Source: JANLVJ01 sp031363945 (GTDB taxonomy: Bacteria; Bacteroidota; Bacteroidia; Sphingobacteriales; Sphingobacteriaceae). From it: a stretch of DNA of 64,000 nt. Position 1 is the stretch's first letter. Each line of letters begins with the position of its first letter. A program made the translations under genes and the position numbers. The notes beneath the pieces were generated by a model, which worked only from the letters and a program-made list of their open reading frames with translations, had not been told where the DNA came from and searched no databases. The DNA is taken from the NCBI GenBank assembly GCA_031363945.1, contig JANLVJ010000013.1, forward strand, positions 171,833 to 235,832, written 5' to 3'. This document shows positions 52,846-61,632 of this stretch, one piece after another.

Positions 52846-54987
52846 TTATTTTTCGAGAAGACCTCTATTTTCCAGCATCGGCCTGATATCAGGAGCATGA
52901 CCCCTGAAATTCAGAAAAATCGTTGCCAGATTTTCGGTGTTTCCTTTTGAAAGAATCATGGTTCTGAAACGGTCTCCGTTTGCACGGCTCAAGCCACCAT
53001 GTTCTTTAAACCAGGAGAATGCATCATCATCGAGCATCTCTGTCCAGGAATAGGCATAATATCCTGCAGCATACCCATTACCCCAGATATGCAAAAAATA
53101 ACTCGACCGGTAACGTGGTGGTACCTGGCTGAGGTTGACCTTGGTTTTTTCCAGGGCCTGGTTTTCAAAAGAGTCCACATTTTTTAATGTTTTTTCAACA
53201 CCTATTGAATGCCATTGCATATCAAGGCTGGCCGCAGCCAATGCTTCGGTTAGAGCGTATCCCTGATTAAATGTTGCGGCTTTTTTCATTTTTTCAATCA
53301 AGGCTGCTGGCATAGGCCTTCCTGTCTGATAGTGAACAGCATAACGACCAAAAATCTTTGGGTCTGATGCCCAATGCTCATTAAATTGTGAAGGAAATTC
53401 AACAAAATCTCTGGCTACTGCCGAACCAGACAAGGTTTCATACTGCTGGTTTGCGAACAGACCATGCAAACCATGACCAAACTCATGAAACATTGTCGTC
53501 ACATCTGAGTGGCTGATCAGGGCAGGTTTTCCAGGTGCGGGTTTGGTAAAATTACATACATTATAAATGACAGGTTTATTTCCCAGGAGCTTAGACTGAT
53601 TCACCAGATTACTCATCCAAGCACCGCCTGATTTATTATCACGCTTAAAATAATCGCAGTAAAATAGCCCCAGTTTACTTCCATCTCTATCAATAACATC
53701 AAAAACCCTGACATCACTCTGGTATACGGGCAAATCTTTTCGTTCTTTGAAGGTTAAACCATAAAGCTGGTTTGCTGCAAAAAAGACGCCGTCTTGTAAA
53801 ACCTTATTTAATTCAAAATAAGGCCTTATCTCAGATTCATCCAGGTCATACTTTGCCTTTCTTACCTGATCAGCATAATAATTCCAGTCATAGGGCTGAA
53901 GTTGAAAACCTCCTTTTTGGGTGTCTATTAATTTCTGTATTTCTGCGGCTTCTCTAGTGGCCTTCGCAGTTGCAGCAGGAATCAATCTACCCAAAAAATT
54001 AAGAACGTTTTCAGGTGTTTCTACCATCTGGTCTTGAAGTTTCCAGGCTGCGAAAGATTTAAACCCCAGAAGTTCGGCTTTTAATGCTCTTAGCTGGGCA
54101 ATTCTGGCAATTGTTTCACGGGTATCATTTGCATCAGACTTCTCAGCTCTGGTCACTGAAAGTTCAAAGAGTTTTTGTCTGGTTGTCCGCGATATTAATG
54201 ATTGCAAGGCAGGCTGCTGGGTAGTATTCTGTAAAGGAATAGACCAATGATGAACTGAGGTATCAGTTCCCGTTTTTTGTGCAGCAGCTTCTATAGTACT
54301 TTGTCCAAGCCCCGATAGTTCATGCTGATCGCTTACAGTCAGAGCTGACTTTTTTGATGCAGCCAGAAGTTTGTTAGTGAAACGTGCACTTAATGAAGCT
54401 TCTTCTGCATTTAATTTTTTCATCTTTTCTTTACCATCGTCAGACAGTTTTGCTCCTGCCAGTTGAAATTGCTGGTAATAGTATTCAACAAGGCGCTTTG
54501 ATTCAGCATCGAGGTTAAGTTGGGCACGGTTGAGATAAATTTTTTCTACCCTTTGATAAAAGTTTGTATTCAGGTATATGGCATCATTTACGGCAGATAA
54601 TTTGGGGGCTATGTCTTCCTGAAGCTTTTGTAGTTCAGGGTTTGTATTTGCACTTGTCAGCAAACCAAAAACGAGGCTGACCCGCTTAAGGAGCCGTCCG
54701 CTTTTTTCCAGTGCAACAAGCGTATTTTCAAAGGTAGCCTCGCTTTTATTATCTGCTATTTTACTTATTTCAGCTAGTTGAATTTGAATACCTTCACTAA
54801 AGGCGGGGGCATAATCTGAGTTCTTGATCTTGTCAAACGCAGGTGCATGAAAGTCCAGGCTGCTTTCTATTAGTAGACTATTTGATTCCTTCATTTCTTT
54901 AACAGACTTATTGTCGGGGTTTTTTCCTGGCGAACATGACATAAATAAAACCAGAAGGAATACCGGCAGGAAGTAAATTTTTAACAT
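52846..54987 (-). CDS. dcp: M3 family peptidyl-dipeptidase (Dcp-like), lipoprotein
   Basis: A 713-residue zinc peptidase. The lipobox is LVLFMSCSPG, so it is anchored in the envelope. The zinc motif HEFGH is at about 501-505 (TMFHEFGHGLHGLF) with the third ligand Glu in the usual following helix. Dcp removes dipeptides from peptide C termini; the length and GNGYAAGYYAYSWTEML end fit Dcp better than oligopeptidase A. It recycles peptides outside the cytoplasm. The PAS kinase gene lies 18 bp upstream on the same strand. Confidence 0.94.
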   Translation of the reverse strand: MLKIYFLPVFLLVLFMSCSPGKNPDNKSVKEMKESNSLLIESSLDFHAPAFDKIKNSDYAPAFSEGIQIQLAEISKIADNKSEATFENTLVALEKSGRLLKRVSLVFGLLTSANTNPELQKLQEDIAPKLSAVNDAIYLNTNFYQRVEKIYLNRAQLNLDAESKRLVEYYYQQFQLAGAKLSDDGKEKMKKLNAEEASLSARFTNKLLAASKKSALTVSDQHELSGLGQSTIEAAAQKTGTDTSVHHWSIPLQNTTQQPALQSLISRTTRQKLFELSVTRAEKSDANDTRETIARIAQLRALKAELLGFKSFAAWKLQDQMVETPENVLNFLGRLIPAATAKATREAAEIQKLIDTQKGGFQLQPYDWNYYADQVRKAKYDLDESEIRPYFELNKVLQDGVFFAANQLYGLTFKERKDLPVYQSDVRVFDVIDRDGSKLGLFYCDYFKRDNKSGGAWMSNLVNQSKLLGNKPVIYNVCNFTKPAPGKPALISHSDVTTMFHEFGHGLHGLFANQQYETLSGSAVARDFVEFPSQFNEHWASDPKIFGRYAVHYQTGRPMPAALIEKMKKAATFNQGYALTEALAAASLDMQWHSIGVEKTLKNVDSFENQALEKTKVNLSQVPPRYRSSYFLHIWGNGYAAGYYAYSWTEMLDDDAFSWFKEHGGLSRANGDRFRTMILSKGNTENLATIFLNFRGHAPDIRPMLENRGLLEK

Positions 54988-55005
54988 AGTACAGGTTTGC
55001 TTAAA

Positions 55006-56532
55006 TTAATGAGATAGGGTAAAATGAACTTGAAATACGGTGCCCTTATTTATTTCGCTTTTTACTTCTATATGGCCGCCATTATTTTCAATAATTCTTT
55101 TTATCATGTAAAGACCAACTCCATGTCCGTGAATGTCTTTGTGAAAGCGTTTGAAAATCCCAAACATCTCTGGCATTTGATCCTCAGATATACCTGTTCC
55201 ATTATCTGACACTTCTAAAACAATCGTATTATTGGTCTTACTGGTACTGATATGGATAATCGTTGGCCGGTCGGGCGATCTGTATTTCAATGCATTGCTT
55301 ATCAGGTTGAATAAAATAGTCCGAATGTTCTTACGGGCATAAAGCATGCTTTTAACCTTGAAATCAGTATTTATCTCAGCCTTTAAAACAGAAATAACGG
55401 GAAAAAGATCTTCCTCTATATTTTTCAATATATCGGTAAAAAATATTGCCTCCTTTTCTCTGCCTGTATCCTGCTTTATTGAAATAATTTCCGTGAGATC
55501 TCTTATATTTCCATGAAGATTGTTTATCGACTGAGTCATCAGGTCGAGATATTCAAGCTGCCTGTCATCCAGACAGGCCGACAGCTCAAAGCGAATTAAG
55601 CTTGTCAGGCCCTCAATATTATTAATAGGGGCAGTCAGATCATGTGATGCGGTATATACAAACGTGTCAAGATCATTATTTATCCGTTCGAGTGTATCGT
55701 TTTTTTCCTCAAGTTCTCTGCTTATTAAGGTCAATTCTTCAAGATGAATCATCTCTTCATGAATATCAGTCGATGAGCCCATCCATTTATAAAGGTTGCC
55801 AGCAATATCAAACATGGGTTTTGAATTACTTTTGAACCAGCGGTATTCTCCATTTGAATTTAGAATCCGATGCTCAACTTTAAATACAGTCTTATTTTCA
55901 ATTGCATTATTCCATTCTGTCAGGGTTTTGTCAATATCTAAAGGGTGAACATATTCAAACCAGCCGTAACCTTTAGTTTCAGAATTTACCAAGCCAGTGA
56001 AATCGGCCCATTGTTTACTTTTGAAGTCTATTTTACCGCTGGAATCAGCTGTCCAGATTAAATGGGGAATAGACTCGACCATAAATCGGTACCTTTCTTC
56101 ACTTTCCGTCAGAGAAATTTCATTAGAAATATCTCTGAATGACAGCATTAATGAATCACGTAATTTGACAGTATTAACATTAAGCCAGAGACTTGCATTT
56201 TCTTGATTGTAGTTGAAGATTCCCTCCTCTGAGACGCCTTCTTCGAGAACTTTTAAAAGAAATTTAAATTTTACGTCAGTATTTGATAGGTGGAAAGTAG
56301 TTAGAAAGGAATTTCCCACTAGCTCACGGTCAAATATTCTTGTAGTAACTGAATTAGTGAAAACCCAGGAGAAATCTTCAATTATCCCGGACTCATTTCT
56401 TACAGGCTCTAAAATGGCGATTCCCTCAGACGTTGTCCTGAAAAACCAGGCAATATCATTTACTGAAAAATCATAAGACGAATTTATCGATACACCATCA
56501 ACCCGGTCATCAATCCGTAAAAATTCTGCCAC
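55006..56532 (-). CDS. PAS-domain sensor histidine kinase, soluble
   Basis: A 508-residue kinase without membrane segments. Two PAS domains (about 25-140 and 145-262, the second with the PAC end RILNSNGEYRWFKSNSKPMFD...GSSTDIHEE), a short coiled coil, HisKA with His297 in YTASHDLTAPINNIEG, and HATPase_c with DNGTGI and GHGVGLYM. The SHDLTAP form is of the phytochrome-like kinase group common in Bacteroidota. No response regulator is adjacent. Its C-terminal domain resembles the partial kinase at the start of the window. Confidence 0.93.
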   Translation of the reverse strand: MAEFLRIDDRVDGVSINSSYDFSVNDIAWFFRTTSEGIAILEPVRNESGIIEDFSWVFTNSVTTRIFDRELVGNSFLTTFHLSNTDVKFKFLLKVLEEGVSEEGIFNYNQENASLWLNVNTVKLRDSLMLSFRDISNEISLTESEERYRFMVESIPHLIWTADSSGKIDFKSKQWADFTGLVNSETKGYGWFEYVHPLDIDKTLTEWNNAIENKTVFKVEHRILNSNGEYRWFKSNSKPMFDIAGNLYKWMGSSTDIHEEMIHLEELTLISRELEEKNDTLERINNDLDTFVYTASHDLTAPINNIEGLTSLIRFELSACLDDRQLEYLDLMTQSINNLHGNIRDLTEIISIKQDTGREKEAIFFTDILKNIEEDLFPVISVLKAEINTDFKVKSMLYARKNIRTILFNLISNALKYRSPDRPTIIHISTSKTNNTIVLEVSDNGTGISEDQMPEMFGIFKRFHKDIHGHGVGLYMIKRIIENNGGHIEVKSEINKGTVFQVHFTLSH

Positions 56533-56915
56533 TCTTAGTGAAAAAACATTAATTAAACAAACCCAAAAACCAACGCCTTAGGTCACAATTTTAGTTTATC
56601 GTGCTGATGCCTGAATATGAGTTTTTAGCTATCAGCCTATTATACGATTATAGAAGCAAACCGGAGAGCATCATCGTAATAACATAAGACCTGCATTTCT
56701 GATTTTTAAAAAATGAAAAAGTATCAAAAACGCAACTTATGCTATGGCTTTTCACAAACACAAGGTAAAATTAAAAATTATTTGGAATAGAAAGAATAGT
56801 AAGAAAAAGAAATTAAGAGCCCCTGTTAACGTAAACAGATTGATAGAATCTAAATTAATAACTGTTAAGTAGATTTAAGCCAGCGGAATTAAAATTTAAG
56901 ACCGCTGAATTTAAA
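56533..56915. other. AT-rich intergenic region
   Basis: About 380 bp without a gene. CAGCGG (56881) and CCGCTG (56902) can form a 6-bp stem that may end the small minus-strand gene. It must also hold the promoter of the PAS kinase gene; no clear -7 box is seen. Confidence 0.5.
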
Positions 56916-57071
56916 TCAGATTGCTGTTCTGCCAGTCAGTAACCTCCAGATAATTGCGATAACGGCGAGAACTAGTAAAATGTGGATAATTCCACTTACA
57001 TGATAAGCAAAGAAGCCTACAGCCCAGCCAATCAATAATACGACGGCGATAACATACAGTAAATAACTCAT
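56916..57071 (-). CDS. lmo0937/DUF5670 family small membrane protein
   Basis: A 51-residue protein, MSYLLYVIAVVLLIGWAVGF, then FAYHVSGIIHILLVLAVIAI and a short basic tail (WRLLTGRTAI). Two transmembrane helices and the GWxxGF...HxxGxIHxLLVLAxIxxxxRL pattern match the lmo0937/DUF5670 family, small proteins widespread in Bacteroidota and often stress-linked. Function is unknown. It stands alone on the minus strand, with its own promoter region in 57072-57351. Confidence 0.85.
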   Translation of the reverse strand: MSYLLYVIAVVLLIGWAVGFFAYHVSGIIHILLVLAVIAIIWRLLTGRTAI

Positions 57072-57351
57072 AATCAATAATCTGTTTAGGTTAAATTAAT
57101 TGGTTAATTTATTGAGGCCAAGTTTCGTTTAACCTTGTGCCAGCAATATGTTTTTTACGATTATCCCCAAAACATTTTCAGGCTTTTAGGGTCCAATGTT
57201 TTTTTGAAAAACAATTATTATTCCAATTTCATTTGCCACGTAATTGTAATACATACTTTACAAATACGATCTTTTCGGGATTTCTTTATTCAACAAGGCA
57301 AATACTTTAGTTGCCAATTTTAATCACGAGATTGTCAGTCAGCAATTTTAT

Positions 57352-58188
57352 ATGTCAATTCTTATTTTCTCATTCCTCCTGCTTGCAGGCTCAATGCTGG
57401 CTGGGTTTTTAGGATCGCTAACCGGCCTTGGTGGTGGTGTTATACTTACCCCTTTACTTACCCTGGTATTTCATGTTGATATCAGGTATGCGATAGGCTG
57501 TTCGCTAATTGCATCAATAGCGACTTCCTCGGGTGCTGCTGTAGCCTATGTGAGAGAAGGTATCACCAATATGCGACTTGGGATGTTCCTTGAAATAGCA
57601 ACAACATGCGGTGCAGTTGCTGGTGCTATTCTTGCTATTTATACCCCAACCCATCTTGTAGCTATCATTTTTGGTTTTATTCTCGTATTTTCATCAATCA
57701 TGTCGATGCGCAGGCACGTAGAACCTGCCTATCCTGGTCATGAAAGTAAACTTGCTATAGCACTTAAATTAAATAGCCAATATCCAACGAAAGAAGGAAT
57801 CATATCTTATAATGTAAGCAACGTTGCCGGCGGATTCGTAATGATGGGTTTTGCGGGAGTTCTTTCAGGTTTACTTGGAATCGGATCTGGAGCATTAAAG
57901 GTTTTGGCTATGGATCTTATTATGAAAATTCCGTTTAAGGTTTCTACAACCACCAGTAATTTCATGATCGGGGTAACAGCCTCTGCGTCTGCAGTAGTGT
58001 ATTTTCAGCGAGGTTATATTGATGCAGGTCTCTCAATGCCAGTAGTGCTCGGTGTTCTGGCAGGCGCATTTATTGGGTCTCATGTGCTGATTAGAACTGG
58101 AGGTAAATGGATAAAGCTCGTTTTTAATTTTATAATTCTGTTTATGGCTATTGAAATGATCTATAACGGCTTGAAGGGAAACATATGA
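57352..58188 (+). CDS. TauE/SafE family sulfite/organosulfonate exporter
   Basis: A 278-residue membrane protein with 7-8 helices and the two repeated TauE/SafE halves (AGFLGSLTGLGGGVILTPLL and AGVLSGLLGIGSGALKVLAM). The family moves sulfite, sulfonates or related anions. Its stop overlaps the start of the DUF1634 gene (ATGA, 58185-58188); TauE plus DUF1634 is a common pair and the second protein probably assists the transporter. Confidence 0.93.
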   Translation: MSILIFSFLLLAGSMLAGFLGSLTGLGGGVILTPLLTLVFHVDIRYAIGCSLIASIATSSGAAVAYVREGITNMRLGMFLEIATTCGAVAGAILAIYTPTHLVAIIFGFILVFSSIMSMRRHVEPAYPGHESKLAIALKLNSQYPTKEGIISYNVSNVAGGFVMMGFAGVLSGLLGIGSGALKVLAMDLIMKIPFKVSTTTSNFMIGVTASASAVVYFQRGYIDAGLSMPVVLGVLAGAFIGSHVLIRTGGKWIKLVFNFIILFMAIEMIYNGLKGNI

Positions 58189-58577
58189 AAAATTTATTTT
58201 CAAAGTTGACTGATTCTTCTATTCAATCCCTGATCGGGTACATTCTACGAATAGGGGTTCTGTTATCAAGCGGTATTGTACTTTTTGGTGGGCTAATTTA
58301 CCTGTCGCGGCATGGTTATTCTTTAGCTGACTATAAAGTTTTTCATGATGAATCAGCTCGTTATGCAGACATTTCAAAGCTTGTGCCTGCAGCACTAAGC
58401 TTTCACGGTCGTGATATTATGCAGTTGGGCCTAATTGTGCTGATTGCTACCCCAATCGCCAGAGTCTTATTTTCAGCATTGGGATTTTTACTAGAAAAAG
58501 ACTACTTGTATGTTGGCATCTGCCTGCTGGTGCTTGCAATTATTGGATTCAGCATGCTAAATTATATTGCAGGATAA
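58185..58577 (+). CDS. DUF1634 membrane protein
   Basis: A 130-residue protein with three helices, opening SLIGYILRIGVLLSSGIVLFGGLIYL and ending with GIVLIATPIARVLFSALGFLLEKDYLYVGICLLVLAI-like sequence (LIATPIARVLFSALGFLLEKDYLYVG), as in DUF1634. It is translationally coupled to the TauE gene and is likely its partner subunit. No catalytic residues are visible. Confidence 0.9.
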   Translation: MKNLFSKLTDSSIQSLIGYILRIGVLLSSGIVLFGGLIYLSRHGYSLADYKVFHDESARYADISKLVPAALSFHGRDIMQLGLIVLIATPIARVLFSALGFLLEKDYLYVGICLLVLAIIGFSMLNYIAG

Positions 58578-58634
58578 ATCGCATATTCATGACAATGGAA
58601 GCGTTTAATAAAGATTTTATCAATTAAATTAATC

Positions 58635-59345
58635 ATGCGTTTAAAAAACCCTTTTCGAACGATCGCTTTTAAAGGAGTGTTTTGTGTTTATACTCTTTTT
58701 TTGTTCTTTCCTTTTCATGCAAGGTCTCAGGTTTTGCCTTCCGATACCCAGACTGTAAACGTGGTTAGTGGTACTGGTTTAACTATTAAAGTTAGTGAAG
58801 GAGATTCGACCTCAGTTATACATATTACTCAGGCAGGTACCTATTATGCTTCGGATGCGTTGTATAAAAATTTATCTGCAGGCTCAATCTTAAATTTTAA
58901 AATATCGTTGAAAGTCTACGTAGACAGAAGTAAAGATTCTCTGGTAACATATTTCTTAACTGGAAAAGATAAAATGGCACCTGCGGCTGGAAATATAGAT
59001 TACGCTACTGGAATGATATGGGCATTTTCAGATGGAAAAACCATCTACCTGAATTCTTATAACAAGTATCTACCTGGATCATTTTATCCATTAATAAAGA
59101 AAAACGGTCACTATTATTATAAGGCATATAATGGCCCTGACCCATCAAATTCATCTATATTAGGAGGCCTGGCTATTGGCTTGGGAACAGGTTTTATGTT
59201 TGGCAATGTCGGAATAGGTCTTTCGTCTTCAATGCCTATGATGCATAGTTTTACCCGTCGCAAATTACCAGGACACCACCTTGTTTACATGGAGTATTTC
59301 ATGAAAACCGGTGTTTCTGTAGAACTTCAATCTTCGCCCCTGTAA
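58635..59345 (+). CDS. Exported protein of unknown function
   Basis: A 236-residue protein with a signal peptide (about residues 1-32, ending FPFHARSQ). A beta-rich domain (35-165) is followed by a glycine-rich, probably membrane-inserting stretch, SILGGLAIGLGTGFMFGNVG (about 176-195), and a C-terminal tail. I do not recognise the family. It follows the TauE/DUF1634 pair after 57 bp on the same strand but is not clearly related to it. Confidence 0.65.
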   Translation: MRLKNPFRTIAFKGVFCVYTLFLFFPFHARSQVLPSDTQTVNVVSGTGLTIKVSEGDSTSVIHITQAGTYYASDALYKNLSAGSILNFKISLKVYVDRSKDSLVTYFLTGKDKMAPAAGNIDYATGMIWAFSDGKTIYLNSYNKYLPGSFYPLIKKNGHYYYKAYNGPDPSNSSILGGLAIGLGTGFMFGNVGIGLSSSMPMMHSFTRRKLPGHHLVYMEYFMKTGVSVELQSSPL

Positions 59346-59692
59346 TACTTGCGGCAGTAATGATGTATTTATCAGCACGTCTTAGGCTTTCAATATTTAA
59401 CCCTGACGGCTTTTGGGCAGAGAATTTTATAATCCTGACACTTTATTCTTTGGTATTATTCAGGCACGTCAAAGATCAGGTCAGTACCTTTTCTCAATTA
59501 TTAATTGAGTTTATTCACATTCTTAAATGCTGAAAAGCAATTATTTAGGTTTGTGAATAGTTATTAAACCGTTTCAGCGAGCAGTATTTCAAACAATAAT
59601 GAATATTATATTTGCTGCATTGGTTCATTTTGCTACATTTGCAATTCCCAGCAAGAGAAAATGTTTACAACATTGCAGATGAAATTGAAATT
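59346..59692. other. Gap before tRNA-Pro
   Basis: About 350 bp without a gene. CTCAATTATTAATTGAG (59493-59509), a short palindrome followed by TTT, may end the preceding gene. The tRNA promoter lies at 59611-59641. Confidence 0.5.
59611..59641 (+). promoter_or_regulatory. Promoter of tRNA-Pro
   Basis: TTTG (59611-59614), 19 bp, then TACATTTG (59634-59641): the Bacteroidota consensus TTTG-N19-TAnnTTTG. It ends 51 bp before the tRNA. Confidence 0.75.
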
Positions 59693-59766
59693 CGGGGTGT
59701 AGCGTAGCCCGGTATCGCGCCTGGTTTGGGACCAGGAGGTCGTAGGTTCGAATCCTGCCACCCCGA
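59693..59766 (+). tRNA. tRNA-Pro (TGG)
   Basis: Acceptor stem CGGGGTG/CACCCCG, D arm TAGCGTAGCCCGGTATCGCGC, anticodon stem-loop CCTGG TTTGGGA CCAGG with anticodon TGG, T arm GTAGG TTCGAAT CCTGC and discriminator A. It reads CCN codons. Its 3' end is the likely attachment site of the element that follows. Confidence 0.97.
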
Positions 59767-59790
59767 CACCAGCGATACCAAACTGAGTCA

Positions 59791-59826
59791 AAAACCCTCT
59801 AAATTTATTAATTTAGAGGGTTTTTT
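59791..59826 (+). terminator. Terminator after tRNA-Pro
   Basis: AAACCCTCTAAAT (59792-59804) pairs with ATTTAGAGGGTTT (59811-59823), followed by TTT. A strong intrinsic terminator 25 bp past the tRNA. Confidence 0.9.
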
Positions 59827-60054
59827 CATTTATTTTAAAAAATTTCATACCAAAGAACCCCAATGAATACCAAAGTTCTTATGCCCTATTCTGCACCCTG
59901 TTTTTTATTCGTAGAATTGACCGATGCGTTTTACGGGCAGTTACTATTGATTTGCCTGTAAACTATTTGTAAGTGTTTAATCCGTTTTGAACAAGTCATC
60001 AATTTGTACTTGACGGAAAATTATATCAAATGAGTTTAAAAGGAAACAAATCGT

Positions 60055-61292
60055 ATAAAAACAACAAATTCATTCAGCCACAACTTTTTTCTTAAAAAAG
60101 ACAAGGCAAGTAAGGGAAACGCGCCGCTTTACGTGCGGGTTACTGTTAACAGGAAGTTTGTAGACATTTCTTTAAAGCGTCGAATAAAAATTAGCTCCTG
60201 GAATCATGAATTGCAAAAGCTTGAAGGGAGCGATCAGGAAACTAAAGATATTCGCGAGAAAATCCGGCAGATGGGCAATGAAATCAATGCTGCATACGAT
60301 GTTTTACGCTATGATAAGGAACTTTTAAGCGCAGATGCCATTAAAGCGAAAATTGAGGGCATAGATGAAGAGAATACAACTCTTTTATGGCTGATGAATT
60401 ATCACAATACCGAAATCAAAAAACTGCTTGAACCCGGTACTATGAAAAACTATTTCAGCACCGAACGCTATATCAAAGAATTTTTGATGAATAAGAAAAG
60501 GCGTAAGGATATGTACCTATCCCAACTGGATTACAAGTTTATTATTGATTTCGAGATTTACCTTAGACAGCGTGAACCCAATCCCGGACAAAGGCCATGC
60601 GGTAATAATACCGTTATGAAGCATATCGAGCGGCTCAGAAAAATGATAAACATTGCTTTGAAAAATGACTGGATCGTCAAAGACCCTTTCTCCGCTTTGA
60701 ACGCCATATCATTAACAAAGACAGGCAGTGTTTGGAATTTGAGGAACTGGAAACCATCAAAAATTTGGAACTGGAAAGAGATGGGCACCAAATTGTGCGG
60801 GATACTTTTATTTTCAGTTGTTACACCGGGTTAGCTTTTTCAGATGTATCCCAATTAAGCTATGATCATTTGGTAACCGATATTGAAGGCGAAAAGTGGA
60901 TAGAGATGGTAAGGCAGAAAACAGCCAATTTTTCAGGGAAGAAATTTTACGTATTACTTTTACCGGAAGCCATTGAATTAATAATGAAGTACAAAGGCCA
61001 TCCTATGGCATCATATACCGGAACAGTATTCCCATTGTTTTCAAATCAAGCCACTAACCGTTATCTAAAAGTAATAAGCAAAAAAGCTAATCTGAATTTT
61101 GCTTTAACCTATCATATAGCCAGGCATACATTCGCAACAACAGTCACTTTGGGGAACGGCGTACCAATGGAAAGTGTATCTAAAATGCTTGGACATTCCA
61201 GTATCCGCACAACGCAGATCTACTCAAAAGTGAAAAAGAAAAAGGTGAGTTCGGACATGAAAATTTTGAGGGAGCGGCTAAAACTGGCATAG
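60055..61292 (+). pseudogene. Tyrosine integrase, frameshifted and without a normal start codon
   Basis: A phage-integrase-family recombinase of the Bacteroidota mobile-element type. Homology starts at KTTNSFSHNFFLKKDKASKG, where the expected ATG reads ATA (60055). The N-terminal arm and SAM-like domain run to KDPFSA; then one T is missing in the run at 60696-60698 and the reading continues in another frame (FERHIINKDRQCLEFEELETIKNLEL). The catalytic part is intact: YHIARHTFATT (HxxR) and LGHSSIRTTQIYSKV (nucleophile Tyr); the first Arg is replaced in CYTGLAFSDV as in many relatives. It would have inserted the element at the tRNA-Pro 3' end 290 bp upstream. Confidence 0.85.
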
Positions 61293-61320
61293 TTTAAAAA
61301 CCACAAAGTCCGCTTGGATA

Positions 61321-61547
61321 TTCTGGACTATGTTGACCCTGGTAATTCTGAAAATTTAAATTTTCGGAAGGCGCTTTACAGCTCTTAAACGCACGCCAAT
61401 CTGGCGGATACTGACCCCCCTTTATGTGCTAAAAAGATTATTCTGGACTATGTTGACCCTCTGATTTAATTCAGGAGTTAGGATTCTGGACTATACTGAC
61501 CCCATCCATTTTTATTTTGGATGATGATTCTGGACTATGTTGACCCC
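61321..61547 (+). repeat. Five subterminal repeats at the IS21 left end
   Basis: TTCTGGACTATGTTGACCCT at 61321-61340 and 61441-61460, with variants near 61400-61420 (TCTGGCGGATACTGACCCCC), 61484-61503 (TTCTGGACTATACTGACCCC) and 61528-61547 (TTCTGGACTATGTTGACCCC). These are the transposase-binding repeats typical of IS21 ends, here in an unusually high number. Confidence 0.85.
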
Positions 61548-61632
61548 ACGGGTAGCTCGTCTGGAAACTGTCGATATCTATGCACGGGTTTTGGTTTTAT
61601 TGATGATCTTCTTAACCTAACGAAGATTATTG

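Noticed and set aside
60132..60834. Separate short integrase starting at GTG 60133
   Set aside because: GTG 60133 lies inside the conserved N-terminal domain and the frame ends without catalytic residues; it is the first half of a frameshifted gene.
61321..61547. Possible CRISPR array from regularly similar 20-bp repeats
   Set aside because: Spacing is irregular, the units are variants of the IS21 end, and no cas genes are present.
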